64,000 nt of DNA from Sphingobacterium deserti (GCF_000757725.1 NZ_JJMU01000033.1:31404-95403); one strand, 5' to 3'. Shown: positions 44,909-54,880, counted from the first letter of the stretch. The notes: generated by a model not told the origin, from the sequence alone. A program made the numbers and translations.

Positions 44909-45604
44909 ATGTCAAATTTGATACAAGGTATAGAGAAAATAACAACCAGCACGATGGCTGATGTTGTGGAGAAGCGTTTGCGTGAATATTTTAAGAAAAA
45001 TGCATTTAGGCCGGGAGATCCCATTCCGAAAGAAATGGAGCTAGCGGAAGCGTTGCAGGTTAGTCGTAATGTGGTTCGCGAAGCATTAAGCCGTCTGAAG
45101 ATGCTCGGGATGATTGAATCCAAAAAGAAACGTGGCATGATCTTGTCTGAGCCTGATATTTTTGGTGGCTTTGAGCGCGTGCTCGACCCTTTGATCTTGG
45201 AACAGCAAACCCTGAAAGACCTTTTTGAATTGCGCCTCGTGTTAGAATTGGGACTTGCCGATCTGATCTTCCTGCGAAAGACTGATAAGGATATTCAAGA
45301 TTTGGAAAAGATCGTAAGTAAGAGTACCAATATCAACAAAACCTCTTTTAAAGTAAAAAATGAGATTGCTTTTCACGGGAAGTTGTATGAGATGACGGGT
45401 AACCATACTATTATGCGCTTTCAGACACTGTTGATGCCCATATTTGAATATGTAGTGGCCGAAGAGGAGAAGCAAGGCGCAGCGTACTCCATAAGTCGGA
45501 TAACACACATCGATTTATTGGAAATTTTGAAAAACGGATCCGCAGGCCAGTTTAAGGAAGCGATGCGTGCACACCTCAGTCCGCATTTTGAACGCCTGAT
45601 ATAG
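44909..45604 (+). CDS. GntR-family regulator, FadR subfamily; likely sialic-acid regulator
   Basis: 231 residues. The N-terminal winged helix (about 15-80) has the GntR signature RPGDPIPKEMELAEALQVSR followed by VVREALSRLKMLGMIESKKK. The C-terminal all-helical FCD ligand domain (about 95-225) contains LFELRLVLELGLADLI and the metal-site histidine regions FHGKLYEMTGNH and HIDLLEIL. It is encoded first, in the same direction as the nan/sus genes, 236 bases ahead of susC. Two matching palindromes, before its own gene and before susC, make it the probable local regulator, with a sialic acid or ManNAc-type effector by analogy to NanR. Confidence 0.88.
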   Translation: MSNLIQGIEKITTSTMADVVEKRLREYFKKNAFRPGDPIPKEMELAEALQVSRNVVREALSRLKMLGMIESKKKRGMILSEPDIFGGFERVLDPLILEQQTLKDLFELRLVLELGLADLIFLRKTDKDIQDLEKIVSKSTNINKTSFKVKNEIAFHGKLYEMTGNHTIMRFQTLLMPIFEYVVAEEEKQGAAYSISRITHIDLLEILKNGSAGQFKEAMRAHLSPHFERLI

Positions 45605-45757
45605 GCATCACGCCTAAGGTATGTACAGCCTGTAGAACGACCGATCTGTTGACCAAATTTTATTTTCCTTTCTTCTCTTCCGCCAAATCCCTATCGGTTT
45701 GAGTTTTCCTTGTTTATGCTAAGTACATAATTTTCTTATAAAAAATTAACATAAATA

Positions 45758-45790
45758 TTTGTTATTCTTCTTTTTGTATTTTTATATTTG
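45758..45790 (+). promoter_or_regulatory. Promoter of the susC-nan operon
   Basis: TTTG (45758-45761), a 21-base spacer and TATATTTG (45783-45790) are a full match to the Bacteroidota -33/-7 consensus. Transcription would start near 45797, leaving a leader of about 44 bases. Confidence 0.65.
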
Positions 45791-45792
45791 TC

Positions 45793-45809
45793 ATTATGTT
45801 CTACATAAT
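45793..45809 (+). promoter_or_regulatory. Putative operator 2 at the susC transcription start
   Basis: ATTATGTTCTACATAAT is a perfect 7+7 palindrome around a 3-base centre, sitting just after the -7 element, so a bound regulator would block initiation. The core ATGT-N3-ACAT is the same as at 44879-44889. Confidence 0.65.
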
Positions 45810-45840
45810 AAAACGTTAATCAAGTAAGAAAACCAAAGAG

Positions 45841-48800
45841 ATGAATGATCTAGTTTTGAAAAAAATCCTATTTACGCTTTTGCTGGTCTTATGCATCACA
45901 ACGCTTTTTGGACAGCAGGTCGAGCTCCGGGGAGAAGTGCGCGACAATGATGGGGCGGCATTGGAAGGTGTTACCGTTTCCACGCTAAAAACCTCTACCA
46001 CCACGTTGCTGAATGGTTCCTTTGTATTGCGTGGACTGCAGGTGGGCGAACAATTGCGTTTCACGGCGGTAGGCTACAGAGAATTTACCGCTGCGGTACC
46101 CGCAGATGGCGTTTTGCAAGTAGTCTTAACCAAGGCCCAGAATGATTTGGATGAGGTTGTCGTTATCGGTTACGGTGAGCAAAGCCGATCTACGGTAACC
46201 ACGTCAGTGAATAAAATTGATGTGAAGGAATTTGCGAATGCTCCGGGGCAAAACCCACTTCTGCAACTACAGGGGAAAGTTGCGGGCGTGTCGCTGCAGA
46301 TATCCAATGGGCAGCCAGGCGCTAATCTACAGATTTTTATCCGTGGTGGAAGTTCCACCTCGCCGGAGAGCGATGCTCCATTAATGATTGTGGATGGGGT
46401 AGTGGGTGCCATGCGTAATATCTCGGATCTCAATCCAGACGATATTGAGTCAATGCAAGTGTTGAAAGATGCTGCATCGACCGCCATATACGGCGCGCGC
46501 GCAGCCAACGGCGTAATCATTGTCAAAACGAAATCGGGAAAGCAGGGTAAGCCTGTAATCAACCTCAAGATTACACCTGCGTTGGAGCAGATCGGCAAGC
46601 GCTATGATTTTGCTACGGCAAGGGATTACATTTATATCAGTAGACTCAATACACAGAAATTTAACACGAACAATCCGGAGCTTTTCCTCTCCAGCGGAGC
46701 CTACGGCATGTCTACGGGGAATGCGCGAAATAGTCGTAACACATTGGCCTTTCTGGATACCTATTTACAGGACTATGGACAAGATTATGTGGCTGATCTG
46801 ATTGAAAAACAAGGTTGGCAAACCATGGTCGACCCGGTCACGCAGCAACAGTTGATTTTTAAAGAAACGGATTACCAGGCGATGACCTTCCAGAACGCCA
46901 ATGCCATACAGTATGATTTGAATATTAGCGGTGGTGGCGATGTGGGCAGTTATTACCTAGGTTTAGGGCACAACGATCAAGATGGAACCGTGGTGGGCAC
47001 CAACTATAAAAATTATAGTGCCCTATTTAACGGGGAATATAATGTGCACGAAAAAGTGAAGATCCGTTCCAATTTTTCTTACCAAATGCGAAAATCCAAT
47101 GCCCCCTGGAATTATCAGAATGTATTATCGCGATCGATAACCATGCCATCCACCTATCGCGACTACTACGAAGACGGGAGCCCCGCCCCAGGTGAGGGGC
47201 CAGCAAATTTTCGAAGCAGACATTACGAGGTCTTTTACAAGGAAAAATATAATGATGTTAGCGTGTATCGCACCACGATAGGTTTGGGCCTTGACTATAC
47301 TATTATTCCCGGACTGAAATTTTCACCGGCCATCTACTACAATACGACCGAAGGCATAGAAAATTATTTCGAAGCCTCCAATGAAACCAATCGCAACCGC
47401 AATGCGCGTGCTGTACATGAGCAGTTTCGCAAAATTCAAGCGGATGCCCTTCTATCTTACGATAAGCGCTTCGTTGATCGTCATCATGTCAACGTATTGC
47501 TGGGTTCCAGTTATATCAACGACTATAGCTACCATATGAGCGGTAGTGGCTATAATGCGCCGACCGATTATATTCCGACGCTGAATGCTACCGCACCGGA
47601 AACTCAGCGCATTACGACGACTAAGGGAACAGATGCCATTATGAGTTATTTTGGGCGTACGGATTACGATTATAAAGCGAAGTATATGCTTTCAGCGAGC
47701 TTTCGGGTTGATGGTTCATCTCGCTTTGCAGCCAACAACCGTTGGGGCTTTTTCCCAGGCTTCTCTGCAGGATGGAACGTACACCGCGAGGATTTTTGGC
47801 AGCCCGTAAGCAATGTTGTAAACGCTTTAAAAGTGCGGAGCAGCTGGGGACAAACGGGGAATAACAACTTGTCTGTAGCTGATGCACAAGGGCAATATAC
47901 CGCTGGCCTGCCCTACAACGGCGCGGTAGGCATTGGAAACTCTGTGTTGGCCAATCGTAACCTCGTATGGGAAACCACAACCTCTTTTGATGCGGGTTTA
48001 GATCTTGGTTTTCTAACCAACCGCTTGCAGGTTACGGCCGAATACTACGATAAGGTCACTAGCGATCGCCTATTTATGAAGCCCTTGTGGAGTTCCACAG
48101 GTTTTGCATCTATTCGAAGCAACTTCGGCTCAATTCGAAATAGAGGTTTCGACTTGCAATTATCTGGCGATCCTGTGAAAACGGATAATATAGGCTGGAA
48201 CGTGGCCTTCACGTTTTCTTTCAATCGGGGTACGGTAATCGAGATGCCCGAAAACCAAGAAGCTAAAAATCGCAGCGGAGGCAACTTTGTGTGGGACTCG
48301 GCGCAGCAAGATTATGTTAAAGTGGGTGGCCTAGCCGAAGGAGAGCGGTTTGGCGTGCGCTATGCGTATCAAATGATCGGTGTGTACAGCACCGATACTG
48401 ATGCCCTTCAAGCGGAGGAAGATGTAGAAGCCAACGGACGCCAGAAAGTTGGGGGTGACGCGATCTGGTTCGATAGAGATGGGAATAGCATCATTGATTA
48501 TAGGGATATGGCCTTTATGGGCTATATACGGCCTGACCGGCAAGGTGGTATGGTCAATACCTTTCGGTATAAATCGCTCACGGCACGCTTCGTCGTTGAC
48601 TATGCTATCGGCCACGTGATTGATAACTCATGGAAAGCGCGCGTCATGGGGAGTGCCCGCAACAACAACATGATCATCAACGAGGTGCTGGGAGATCGCG
48701 TATGGAATGAGCAGGGGGATATCGCGGAAATTCCACGTTATACGGTACAGAGTGATGCGGATTACAACTTTCGCAACCACTTGCGGAATGCTAATGGGAT

Positions 48801-49071
48801 AGGGGGGACATCCGGTTACAGCAGCAACAACTCCTTGTATTATTCGAGAGGCGACTTTTTAGCATTTCGAGAGGTATCGCTTTCCTATCAGTTCCGTGGC
48901 GATTGGCTCAAACGCGTGCATTTGAAAGGCCTGAGCGTCACAGCGGCAGCGTTTAATCTAGGCTATTGGACATCCTATGACGGCCTTTCACCCGAGATCT
49001 ACAGCGGCAATGACGAGGGCGAATATCCAAGACCTCGGCAGTTTAATTTATCGATATCAACTACTTTTTAA
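45841..49071 (+). CDS. SusC-family TonB-dependent outer-membrane transporter (sialic acid locus)
   Basis: 1076 residues. Signal peptide at about 1-25 (ends LFGQQ), then a CarboxypepD_reg-like beta-sandwich (about 27-105), the TonB box LDEVVVIGYGEQ, a plug domain (about 115-230, with IRGGSSTSPESDAPLMIVDG and MQVLKDAASTAIYGARAANG), and a 22-strand barrel ending in an aromatic residue (LSISTTF). It would import sialic acid or sialo-oligosaccharides across the outer membrane, closed by the SusD lid encoded 12 bases downstream. First gene of the structural operon, with a consensus promoter and a palindromic operator directly upstream. Confidence 0.92.
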   Translation: MNDLVLKKILFTLLLVLCITTLFGQQVELRGEVRDNDGAALEGVTVSTLKTSTTTLLNGSFVLRGLQVGEQLRFTAVGYREFTAAVPADGVLQVVLTKAQNDLDEVVVIGYGEQSRSTVTTSVNKIDVKEFANAPGQNPLLQLQGKVAGVSLQISNGQPGANLQIFIRGGSSTSPESDAPLMIVDGVVGAMRNISDLNPDDIESMQVLKDAASTAIYGARAANGVIIVKTKSGKQGKPVINLKITPALEQIGKRYDFATARDYIYISRLNTQKFNTNNPELFLSSGAYGMSTGNARNSRNTLAFLDTYLQDYGQDYVADLIEKQGWQTMVDPVTQQQLIFKETDYQAMTFQNANAIQYDLNISGGGDVGSYYLGLGHNDQDGTVVGTNYKNYSALFNGEYNVHEKVKIRSNFSYQMRKSNAPWNYQNVLSRSITMPSTYRDYYEDGSPAPGEGPANFRSRHYEVFYKEKYNDVSVYRTTIGLGLDYTIIPGLKFSPAIYYNTTEGIENYFEASNETNRNRNARAVHEQFRKIQADALLSYDKRFVDRHHVNVLLGSSYINDYSYHMSGSGYNAPTDYIPTLNATAPETQRITTTKGTDAIMSYFGRTDYDYKAKYMLSASFRVDGSSRFAANNRWGFFPGFSAGWNVHREDFWQPVSNVVNALKVRSSWGQTGNNNLSVADAQGQYTAGLPYNGAVGIGNSVLANRNLVWETTTSFDAGLDLGFLTNRLQVTAEYYDKVTSDRLFMKPLWSSTGFASIRSNFGSIRNRGFDLQLSGDPVKTDNIGWNVAFTFSFNRGTVIEMPENQEAKNRSGGNFVWDSAQQDYVKVGGLAEGERFGVRYAYQMIGVYSTDTDALQAEEDVEANGRQKVGGDAIWFDRDGNSIIDYRDMAFMGYIRPDRQGGMVNTFRYKSLTARFVVDYAIGHVIDNSWKARVMGSARNNNMIINEVLGDRVWNEQGDIAEIPRYTVQSDADYNFRNHLRNANGIGGTSGYSSNNSLYYSRGDFLAFREVSLSYQFRGDWLKRVHLKGLSVTAAAFNLGYWTSYDGLSPEIYSGNDEGEYPRPRQFNLSISTTF

Positions 49072-49083
49072 ATCAATTGGATT

Positions 49084-50544
49084 ATGCGCTTAAGAAATAT
49101 TTTCATTTTGGTCTTATCCCTATGCAGCTTTTCCAGTTGTGAAAGCTTGCTGGATGTCGAGCAGGAATCTGCCATCATAGGTAATGGTTTCTGGAATACC
49201 CCTGATGATGTAAATGCCTATTTGACGGGTATCTACAACCAGTTTAGGGGCGGAAATGGCACAGGCGCTGGCGGCGTGATGAATACCACACTTTGGTTGG
49301 AAGATCGCGGCGATGCCTTTGAACAAGGTCTTGAATCTGGCGTTACCACAGCTTGGCAGCAAAACCTCAACAATGCCAATGCGCCAAATTGGCTCAGCCT
49401 ATACGACGTAATTCAGCAGTGCAATCTTTTGCTGAAGTACGCTCCAGGTATTTCCTATTCGAACGAAGCGGATCGGAATCGAGCCATGGCCGAAACCCTA
49501 TTCATTCGGTCCTATGTTTATTTTATCCTCATCAGGGCCTACGGAGATGTGCCTTTGGAACTGATCCCTACCGAAAGTGATGATAAGGCGCCGCTACCTA
49601 GGCTTGCTGCCGCCGCCGTAGTCGAGCGACTATCTGCCGACATTGAACAGGCTTTGCAATGGTTTCCTGAAGATAATATTGCCGATAAATCGCGTGTTTC
49701 CAAACCTGCCATTTATGCGTTGAAAGCCGATTTGTTATTGTGGTCGGTAAAAGTGCTGGGCGCCAACGTTTCCACACTTAACGAGGCATCGACGGCTATT
49801 GATTTGGCCTTAGCACCTGTTTCGCCCCTGGCTACCTTTTCAGAAATATTCGCGACCAATAACAAATCGAATAGCGAAATCCTGTTTTCGTTGCACTTCC
49901 AGCGCGACGAGAAATCAGACCATTATAGTAGCCGAATGAAACCCCGCAATATTTTTGTACAGAACGCGACCAATGCATCCGCTATTGCTTTTGCGCTCAA
50001 TGGGGCCCGTAGTGTTTACGCGCCAAGTCAAAAAATCATTGCTCGTTTTGCTGAATTTCCCCAGGACCAAAGGCGTGCGGCATCGATTATCTCTGCCGTA
50101 AACCAAACTGGCAGCAGCATTGGGGTGTTCGATAATAAGTTTCGCGGCACGAGCTATGATGATGATCGGCATTACGAAAATGATATTATCCTCTACCGCT
50201 GGGGCGGCCTAAAGTTGATGCAAGCCGAGATCTTAGCTGCCTTGGGACAGCTGGAAGCGAGCATTGCCGCGCTTAATGCAGTGCGGCAACGTGCAGGGGT
50301 TGACCTTGTGGTTTCGTCTAGTTCCAAGCAAGAAGTTGAGTTGGCCATATTTCATGAATCTTTCAAAGAAACTTATTTCGAATTGAAGCGCTGGCCCGAT
50401 TTGTTACGGTTTCATTTTGCGGGGACCATCGATATCTATCAAGAGGTTCCTAATCTGCAAGGTAAATCCTTACCACTTTTCTTGCCTATTCCGCAAGCGC
50501 AGATTGACTTGAATCCATTATTGATCCAAACCGAAGGCTACTAA
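49084..50544 (+). CDS. SusD/RagB-family surface glycan-binding lipoprotein
   Basis: 486 residues. The lipoprotein signal ends at cysteine 19 (FSSC). The helical SusD fold is recognisable from GNGFWNTPDDVNAYLTGIYN, the TPR-like AETLFIRSYVYFILIRAYGD segment, the PAIYALKADLLLW helix and the C-terminal ending NPLLIQTEGY. It forms the lid on the SusC barrel and captures ligand. The pair corresponds to NanO/NanU-type systems in other Bacteroidota. 12 bases after susC. Confidence 0.92.
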   Translation: MRLRNIFILVLSLCSFSSCESLLDVEQESAIIGNGFWNTPDDVNAYLTGIYNQFRGGNGTGAGGVMNTTLWLEDRGDAFEQGLESGVTTAWQQNLNNANAPNWLSLYDVIQQCNLLLKYAPGISYSNEADRNRAMAETLFIRSYVYFILIRAYGDVPLELIPTESDDKAPLPRLAAAAVVERLSADIEQALQWFPEDNIADKSRVSKPAIYALKADLLLWSVKVLGANVSTLNEASTAIDLALAPVSPLATFSEIFATNNKSNSEILFSLHFQRDEKSDHYSSRMKPRNIFVQNATNASAIAFALNGARSVYAPSQKIIARFAEFPQDQRRAASIISAVNQTGSSIGVFDNKFRGTSYDDDRHYENDIILYRWGGLKLMQAEILAALGQLEASIAALNAVRQRAGVDLVVSSSSKQEVELAIFHESFKETYFELKRWPDLLRFHFAGTIDIYQEVPNLQGKSLPLFLPIPQAQIDLNPLLIQTEGY

Positions 50545-50561
50545 CGTTAATTATCCAAACC

Positions 50562-51680
50562 ATGACAACACAAAAAATATATAGCAGCACATATTTTCTC
50601 GTCGTGATCTTATCCATGATCCTTTTGTTCGGTTGCGGCGGTCAACTTGGCGAACCTGTACCCGACGACTATTTTGATCGCAAACGCGATGAGTTGGTAG
50701 CACCATATATTTATCAAAAAGGTTACAAGGGTTATGCCTGTTTTCGTATTCCGGCCTTAGTTCGCTCGCCCAACGGCAGCCTGCTTGCTTTTGCCGAAGC
50801 TCGAAAAGATGATTGTGCTGACGATGGGAACATTGATCTCGTGCTGCGACGTTCGGAAGACAACGGCCTAACATGGAGTGATATGGAGGTGATCTGGGAT
50901 GCGGGGGAACATACGGCAGGAAATCCGGCACCCGTAGTCGATAAAACGACAGGCGAAATACACCTGCTGATGTGCCGCAATAACGACCAGGTGTATGTTA
51001 GCCGATCGAAAGACGAAGGGAGGACTTGGTCGACACCTAGCGATATCACAGCGGCGGTCAAAAAACAAGGTTGGACCTGGTATGCCACAGGGCCTGTACA
51101 TGGTATACAAATTGAAAAAGGTCCACATGCAGGGCGTTTGGTTATCCCATGCGATCATACGGGAAATGCACATACGATTTACTCCGATGATCATGGTGAA
51201 ACCTGGAAGTTGGGTGGTGTAGCAACACATCCAGTCTATAAACCCAATGAATGTACCGTAGCCGAGCTTTCCAATGGCGACCTTTTACTAAATATGCGCG
51301 CGCCAAATAGCGATAAGCGACGTCTGCTGTCTACCAGCAAAGATGGCGGTTTGTCGTGGAGTAATCCAGAAGTACACCAAACCTTGATCGACCCGGTATG
51401 TCAGGGCAGCATGTTGACCTTTACCGATACGGACGGGAAGCCTATCCTCTTGTTTGCCAATGCGGCCCATGAAACCCGCCGCCGGAATATGACATTGCGG
51501 CTTAGTGGCGACGATGGAAAAACCTATCCCAAGGAAATGCTGATCTATGGAGAGTTTGCTGCTTATTCGGATATGGCGTTGATCGATAACAATACGCTAG
51601 CCATGCTTTACGAAAGAGGGGCATCCGATGCCAACGAAGGTATTGCCTTTGAACGGATCGACCTTAAAAATTTAAAATAA
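50562..51680 (+). CDS. Exo-alpha-sialidase (GH33), lipoprotein
   Basis: 372 residues. Lipobox LFGC with cysteine 25. Sialidase features: FRIP motif at 61-64 (first arginine of the triad), five Asp boxes (SEDNGLTW, SKDEGRTW, SDDHGETW, SKDGGLSW, SGDDGKTY), an acidic DDGNIDLVL segment, the glutamate in NECTVAELSNGD with the second arginine in NMRAPN, and the tyrosine in AAYSDMALI near the C-terminus as nucleophile. It has no accessory domain and is short, close to a bare six-blade propeller. It releases terminal sialic acid from glycans at the cell surface or in the periplasm. 17 bases after susD. Confidence 0.93.
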   Translation: MTTQKIYSSTYFLVVILSMILLFGCGGQLGEPVPDDYFDRKRDELVAPYIYQKGYKGYACFRIPALVRSPNGSLLAFAEARKDDCADDGNIDLVLRRSEDNGLTWSDMEVIWDAGEHTAGNPAPVVDKTTGEIHLLMCRNNDQVYVSRSKDEGRTWSTPSDITAAVKKQGWTWYATGPVHGIQIEKGPHAGRLVIPCDHTGNAHTIYSDDHGETWKLGGVATHPVYKPNECTVAELSNGDLLLNMRAPNSDKRRLLSTSKDGGLSWSNPEVHQTLIDPVCQGSMLTFTDTDGKPILLFANAAHETRRRNMTLRLSGDDGKTYPKEMLIYGEFAAYSDMALIDNNTLAMLYERGASDANEGIAFERIDLKNLK

Positions 51681-51688
51681 CCTGAAAG

Positions 51689-53179
51689 ATGATGAAAAAA
51701 ATAATTGTTATCCTGTTCGCCTTGTTTGCATTGATCTCCTGCCAGAAGGAAGATGCGAATATAGCGCCGCTAAAGGCAGACTTTACCGTCGACAAAACAG
51801 AGATTGCTGCGGGAGACACGGTCGTGTTTTCGGATATATCACAGGGGATGCCCTCTCGTTTACATTGGTTGTTTGAAGGGGCATCTGTAGATACCTCCAT
51901 TCTTTCAAGTCCACAAGTTATCTATGAATTGCCGGGCACTTACAGGGTGAGTCTGCGCATTTCGCGCGCAGGGCAAAGCGACGAGTTGCTGCGAGAAAAC
52001 TATATTACGGTTGGCTATGGTCCTTTACAAGCTGATTTTAGCACGGTAAACACTGTAGTATATATCAATGAGGAAATTCCTTTCAGTGATTTGACCAAAG
52101 GTGTAGCTACTGGGTGGAGCTGGCGTTTTAAAAGTGAAACCACCGAGGTCGAGTCCACTGATCAAAACCCCAATGTTACCTTTCATACAGCAGGAGTTTA
52201 TACCGTTAGCCTAACGAGTAGTAACCCTGAATATAGCTCTACTTCGGAAAAAGTAAACTACTTTACGGTTTTAGATCCGCTGGATCTAGTTGCGGATTTC
52301 GCAGTGCAGCATGCTACCGTACCAACAGGTCGATCTGTGCAGTTCACAGATGCATCCATTGGCCTTGCTGAGGCTTGGCAATGGGAGTTTGAAGGCGCTT
52401 CGGTAGCGACCTCTGACGAGAAAAATCCAAGTGTAAGCTATGCTCAGCCAGGCAAGTATCGCGTGAAGCTTACCGTGTCAAACCCGTTTACCAGCAAAGT
52501 AATCGAGAAGGAAACTGCAATTACCGTGCTGCAAGCCGAAAATTTGGCCTTGCTTGTTCCTTTTGATCAGGGCCTAGCCGATGTTTCTGCAAATAATTTA
52601 CCGATCGATGTCCAAGGATCCGCGCCTACGTTCACAAGCGGAAACAGGTTCGGCGTCATTGGTCATACTGCAAGCTTTGGCGGAGCCGGTGGCTTAGTAA
52701 TACCCGATCATGCCGCTCTCAATTTCGGTAGTGGAAATTTTTCCGTTTCCCTGTGGGTGAAAACATCGAGCAGTAACCGGATGATGTTGTGGCAGGAAAG
52801 CGGAAGAAATGGAGCCGGCGATAACCAAACATGGCTGCGCTTAGGTGATAATACCAGCGATCGAAAAATACGTTTCGCCGCCGAAGATGCAACGGGAGGT
52901 TTTATCCTGAATTCGGAACGGTCGGTGGCCAATGGCGCTTGGCAGCATGTGGTTTGCGTGCGCGAGGGTACGCGTTCTTTGCTCTATGTGAACGGTGTCT
53001 TAGCGCGTGAGGGTACAACAAATTCCGTTAAGGTAGTCTCCAATGCAGGACAATTTAAGATTGCCCTCCAAGAGAGTGCCACCGGCTTTAACAACTATTT
53101 TACAGGCGAGCTGGACGACTTGGCGGTATACCGCAAAGCCTTGTCAGCCGCCGAAGTACGTGCGCTTTTTGAACTTTAA
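51689..53179 (+). CDS. Surface lipoprotein with three PKD domains and a LamG/concanavalin-like domain
   Basis: 496 residues. The signal ends at cysteine 18 followed by QKED, which fits the lipoprotein export signal that sends Bacteroidota lipoproteins to the cell surface. Three PKD-type domains (about 28-110, 112-195, 200-285) each carry the F(S/T)D..G..(W) and PG(T/K)YRV(S/K)L pattern. A LamG-like jelly roll (about 290-495) has FGSGNFSVSLWVKTS and GELDDLAVYRKALSAAEV. It occupies the SusE/SusF position and probably binds the sialylated target and presents it to SusC/D and the sialidases. No catalytic motif. Two adjacent ATGs leave the start ambiguous by one codon. Confidence 0.85.
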   Translation: MMKKIIVILFALFALISCQKEDANIAPLKADFTVDKTEIAAGDTVVFSDISQGMPSRLHWLFEGASVDTSILSSPQVIYELPGTYRVSLRISRAGQSDELLRENYITVGYGPLQADFSTVNTVVYINEEIPFSDLTKGVATGWSWRFKSETTEVESTDQNPNVTFHTAGVYTVSLTSSNPEYSSTSEKVNYFTVLDPLDLVADFAVQHATVPTGRSVQFTDASIGLAEAWQWEFEGASVATSDEKNPSVSYAQPGKYRVKLTVSNPFTSKVIEKETAITVLQAENLALLVPFDQGLADVSANNLPIDVQGSAPTFTSGNRFGVIGHTASFGGAGGLVIPDHAALNFGSGNFSVSLWVKTSSSNRMMLWQESGRNGAGDNQTWLRLGDNTSDRKIRFAAEDATGGFILNSERSVANGAWQHVVCVREGTRSLLYVNGVLAREGTTNSVKVVSNAGQFKIALQESATGFNNYFTGELDDLAVYRKALSAAEVRALFEL

Positions 53180-53194
53180 TAAATATACATCGCT

Positions 53195-54880
53195 ATGAAT
53201 CCCATAACACTTATTCTTAATGGTATCTTGCTCTTTTGTTTGCTCCTACCTTACACGGGGCATACCCAATCGTCTGTTCCTACGGTAAGTGCAACGCAGC
53301 TCCGTGTACCGGTGCTTATTGGTAAGGAAACCGTCGTTTCAAAAATTAAAGTCGATAAGGCTCAGGGTGCACGCTTACAGGAAGTGTGTCTTGAAGTGGA
53401 TCCGTTACTGTTAAAGACAGAAGGGTTGCATATCAAGGTCTATTATGCTAGTTCAGATAAAGATTTTAAGGAAGTCGTGCAATCTAATTGGATACGCTTT
53501 GCCGATACATTTACAGCAAATAAAGGAAGGGCAATATTGAAAGGCAATTTACCTTTAGCGGATAAGAATGCCTATCTCTATGTCACCTGTACGTTGCCCA
53601 GTCGTTGGCCCCTACAAGATAGTTTCACGTTACGGAGCGCGGAAATACGGATAGACGGCAAACGTTTGCCCATTGAGGGCAAACAAGACAAGCTTTTTTT
53701 TCCTGGTGTTGCCGTGCGTAGCCATATGCAAGATAGCGTGCACACTTCTCGTATCCCGGGCTTGGCATGTTCCAATGATGGTACTTTACTTGCTATTTTC
53801 GATGCGCGCTATGAGAGTGCCCGGGACTTGCAAGGGCATATCGATATAGGATTGCACCGCAGTACCGATGGCGGACAAACGTGGCAGCCGATGCAGATCG
53901 CCATGGATATGGGGACTTGGGGTGGCTTGCCGCAGAAATACAATGGCGTCTCGGATGCGGGTATCTTGGTTGACAGGAAATCTGGTGCTATTTACATTGC
54001 GGCTACCTGGATGCATGGACTCTTGGACGATAACGGGCAATGGATGAACAACCTCTCGGATACGAGTAACGCCTGGAACCACCAGTGGCGCAAAAAAGGA
54101 TCGCAACCGGGCTACGACGTTAAGCAGTCATCGCAATTTATGCTGGTGAAAAGTATCGACGATGGTGTAACCTGGAGTGAACCGGTGAATATTACCGCTA
54201 TGGGTAAGCCTGCCGATTTTTGGTTGTGGGCTCCCGCTCCCGGTAATGGGATTACCCTAAAAGATGGAACGTTGGTCTTTCCCACGCAGGGGCGAGATCA
54301 TACCGGCAAACCCTTTTCTAATATTGCCTATAGCAAAGATGGCGGTGAAACATGGCATGCCTCCAAAGCAGCAATAGACACCGAAGGAGGAACTACCGAA
54401 TGTGCGGTAGTGGAGCTTCCTGATGGACGCCTGATGTTGAATATGCGCGCGAACAAGAATAAGGGCAATCTGAAAGCCGATAATGGTCGTGCGGTGAGTA
54501 CCACCGTCAACCTTGGCGCTTCGTGGACCGAACATCCAAGTTCATTCAACGCCCTGCCAGAGCCCACATGTATGGCCAGCTTGTTTCGACATGATGTCCA
54601 TACGGATGACGACCAAACCTTGTTGTTGTTTTTTAATCCCGACGATAAGGAGAAACGCAGAAACTTGACCTTGAAAGTAAGCGTGGATGACGGGCAAAGC
54701 TGGCCTCGATACTTACAATTGCTTTTGGATGAAGGCAGTAGTAGGGGGTATTCTTGCATAACTTCCGTAGACAAGGATCACATTGGCATCCTTTACGAGA
54801 GTAGCCAAGCCAACATGGTTTTTCAAAAAATTCCTGTGCGCCAACTTTTGAAAGGGCAGTACAGAACGGTAGGTAAGTAA
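53195..54880 (+). CDS. nanH: Exo-alpha-sialidase (GH33) with N-terminal domain, secreted
   Basis: 561 residues. A standard signal peptide (about 1-24, ending TGHTQS) without a lipobox. Residues about 27-165 form an N-terminal beta domain of the kind found on Bacteroides NanH sialidases. The catalytic propeller (about 170-555) has RIP at 186-188, Asp boxes STDGGQTW, SIDDGVTW, SKDGGETW and SVDDGQSW, glutamate in TTECAVVELPDGR with NMRANK, and the tyrosine in SRGYSCITSVDKD. It probably works in the periplasm or outside on larger glycans, complementing the shorter lipoprotein sialidase encoded two genes upstream. Confidence 0.92.
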   Translation: MNPITLILNGILLFCLLLPYTGHTQSSVPTVSATQLRVPVLIGKETVVSKIKVDKAQGARLQEVCLEVDPLLLKTEGLHIKVYYASSDKDFKEVVQSNWIRFADTFTANKGRAILKGNLPLADKNAYLYVTCTLPSRWPLQDSFTLRSAEIRIDGKRLPIEGKQDKLFFPGVAVRSHMQDSVHTSRIPGLACSNDGTLLAIFDARYESARDLQGHIDIGLHRSTDGGQTWQPMQIAMDMGTWGGLPQKYNGVSDAGILVDRKSGAIYIAATWMHGLLDDNGQWMNNLSDTSNAWNHQWRKKGSQPGYDVKQSSQFMLVKSIDDGVTWSEPVNITAMGKPADFWLWAPAPGNGITLKDGTLVFPTQGRDHTGKPFSNIAYSKDGGETWHASKAAIDTEGGTTECAVVELPDGRLMLNMRANKNKGNLKADNGRAVSTTVNLGASWTEHPSSFNALPEPTCMASLFRHDVHTDDDQTLLLFFNPDDKEKRRNLTLKVSVDDGQSWPRYLQLLLDEGSSRGYSCITSVDKDHIGILYESSQANMVFQKIPVRQLLKGQYRTVGK

